Shown in pieces: positions 61,925 through 64,000 of a DNA stretch of 64,000 nt; position 1 is the stretch's first letter, and every line of letters begins with the position of its first letter. The notes under the pieces were generated by a model. It was not told where the DNA came from. It searched no databases and saw only the letters and a program-made list of their open reading frames with translations. The DNA lies in NCBI RefSeq assembly GCF_032362555.1, contig NC_083522.1:3388001-3452000 (forward strand), written 5' to 3'. The DNA is from Amyelois transitella (Eukaryota > Arthropoda > Insecta > Lepidoptera > Pyralidae). Made by a program: the position numbers and the translations under genes.

Positions 61925-64000
61925 TCTGGGTTATTTGTCCCGTTTATATTTATTTACTTTGTTTATTACTCCTACGTTCTTATTAAATATTTGTGATGAT
62001 ATTTTATTTTCTAATTCTGTTAGCTAAGACTACGATGTTGAAAAGTCCTATCGGCTGAACGACCAAGTTTGAAATATACTATGTCGTCTAATTGTGTGTA
62101 AGCCAAACGACTTTCGGAATACAGTTTTAGACTTGTTGTTAGACGTGTTGTTTCAGAGACCGGGGTTTACTTACTTACCTAGGCGAATCCATGTGACCTC
62201 TGCGACCCGAAGGGTATACCAGCCCCCGTAAAAGACTATCGCTGTTCCGTTTCACGTCGTAATAAAAAGCGAAACAGCGATAGTTTTTCGCGCGATAAAA
62301 GCGGCGTCACGCGTTCTATACTACGAAGGCAAACCCAATCGTAGGGTAGGCCAGTAATTTTTCTTATGCCACCACTTTATATTCTTTATTGTTAAGAAAA
62401 AGTATTGCGAAAGATTGTTAATCGGAGAAGTATTCGCGATATTGCATATTTTTTGAAAATTACTCAACCCACACCTTTGTTGAAAGCATGGTAATAAATT
62501 GTATAGTTAAATTTTGAAGCCGGTTGAATATAGATTTTTGCACTGTATAAATTTATGTATAAAAAATAAATGTATGCAGACAAATCACCTAGCCCCAAAC
62601 TAAGCAAAATATTTAAATGAGTCTGATAGTACCAAATATATAACAGAATAGTTCACGTTATTCACATTTAATCTGTTCAAAAAATAAAATAATGATAAAT
62701 ATGTCTCTCACCACAGCCATATGTCTATCTACATACAAATAGTCTAAATCAACTTGCATTGGCAGGCAAATTCACTATGTATTACTACTAGCACATAACT
62801 TAAAAAAAACTCAGGCAAAAGTTTCATGTTTTGTACACAATCTCGTTTCATTTGAATAAATGTATCAATAATTTCCAAAGTCACATTCCAACTTTTTTCT
62901 AAATACACTCATGTATAATTTGTTTCTTTTTTTTCTTCAAATTAGAACTGTTAGTTACGACAGAAAATATAGATATCTCGTAGTTAGTTCAATGTATAAA
63001 TACTATTAAGAACAAATATAAAAATACATATATTTATAATGCAGTGATATATGAAAATTTCTCTTTATTTCCTTATTACAAAGGTTCAAAATATTATTTA
63101 TTTGTTATGAAAAATTTATTATAGCGATCTCTGAACTGCCAAACGATTTAAATAGAAAGTAAAATCCAAATTGGCATAACAGATATTGCAATGAACCATG
63201 AGATCTATTCTTAAAATAAGATCGAATTAGGTTTAAAATTATTATTTTAGACGTGTTATTTCATTCGTAAAGTTTGTTTTCTTATCTTGATATGTTTGTT
63301 TCTTAAACCAACGAGACTCTAAAATCATGTTGGTTAGTTTTTTTTTTTTATTTTATTTTTCATATTAATTTTGTGATGAGGCTCAAAATCAAGGGGTAGG
63401 AATATTTCGAAGGAATGTTATAAATGTGGACCATTATCTTTATCAGTAAAGATTTTATTTTTGTTTTGTCAAGCTACTGCGTCTTAATTATGTTTTTTTA
63501 ATTGGAAGAAACCTCATTGTGGGATAATTTAGTTTTATAAACCTACGTCCCATGTTGATACTATCTACTTGGACTACTTTATCCTCGGTTTATAAATAAA
63601 ATGCTTTTGAATATTTTGTCTTTTATAAGTTATAAAATTTACTTTACAATAGAGTTAATTTACCTTAAGATTTCTTTTCAATTGTCCGTGTTACAATTAA
63701 GATAACGAATCCAGATTTTGTTAGAACTATGTATATTTTTATAGTCATTTGTTTTATCATAAATTAAGTATATTAGGCTACATCTAGACGTTGTATTCAA
63801 AAAGAATGTTTATGTGTATGTTGCTGACCAAATGTTAATTTGGTCATTTTGGGATATTGAATCATCCAAAATAAAGTAAAAAGTTATGTTGCAAGGAAAT
63901 ATCGTGTGAATTCAAAGGCATTGCTAATTTTTTCTTCATAAACTGATAAATATGCTACCGGGGAAGTTTTATTTATTAAGGAAATATCCATAATAAAATA
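61925..64000. other. AT-rich intergenic DNA or long 3' UTR
   Basis: No gene seen. A short GC-rich patch at 62190-62335 holds a hairpin (see findings). The rest is A/T-rich with several AATAAA hexamers on the plus strand. Confidence 0.4.

Overview
The window comes from an insect of the order Lepidoptera (moth or butterfly). The signs are AT-rich non-coding DNA, two housekeeping genes whose short exons match animal PRRC1 and sorting nexin 1/2, arthropod-type core promoters (TATA box plus TCAGT initiator), and a dense load of SINEs with ATGT-repeat tails and RTE/jockey-type LINEs that I recognise as lepidopteran. No bacterial, viral or plasmid genes were seen.

Layout. 1-13 kb: no host gene; LINE fragments (jockey-like at 0.4-1.0 kb, RTE at 3.3-4.2 kb), foldback repeats and several SINEs with intact target-site duplications. 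13.4-13.9 kb: a GC-rich island that looks like a promoter/5' exon of a gene I cannot follow. 14-17 kb: SINEs and LINE tails. 17.5-22.04 kb: a near full-length LINE with two open ORFs and a poly(A) tail. 22-26 kb: old repeats. 26.2-44.7 kb: a minus-strand cluster of small secreted-protein genes separated by SINEs: a Pro/Val-rich protein (26.3-27.0), a 58-aa Met-rich peptide in three small exons (30.4-32.3), a 116-aa protein (33.3-33.8), a two-exon Pro/Val-rich protein (35.4-37.6) and a five-exon relative (40.3-44.7). 46.2-51.6 kb: PRRC1, minus strand, eight coding exons. 52.2-61.0 kb: sorting nexin 1/2, plus strand, ten exons, with a LINE in intron 1. 61-64 kb: AT-rich flank.

How the genes relate. 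PRRC1 and SNX1/2 are head-to-head, 619 bp apart between start codons, so they may share a bidirectional promoter; both are membrane-traffic genes in other animals. The secreted cluster is held together by a 38-residue module (W-x4-L-x2-A-x3-P-x-T-N-P-x5-L-E-x2-L-N-x2-M-x3-F-x-G). It occurs three times in the five-exon gene, one module per phase-0 exon, and in diverged form in the 116-aa protein. The two Pro/Val-rich genes share nearly identical last exons and promoters with the same TATA-to-donor spacing. I do not recognise a named family for this cluster; it is the best candidate for something undescribed here.

The other unusual feature is local exon duplication in both housekeeping genes: PRRC1 exon 7 is present as three in-frame copies separated by 37-nt intron-like gaps, the end of PRRC1 exon 6 is repeated four times at a 134-bp period, and SNX1/2 exon 6 has a decayed second copy upstream. 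All joins were made by reading the sequence by eye; transcript data would settle them.
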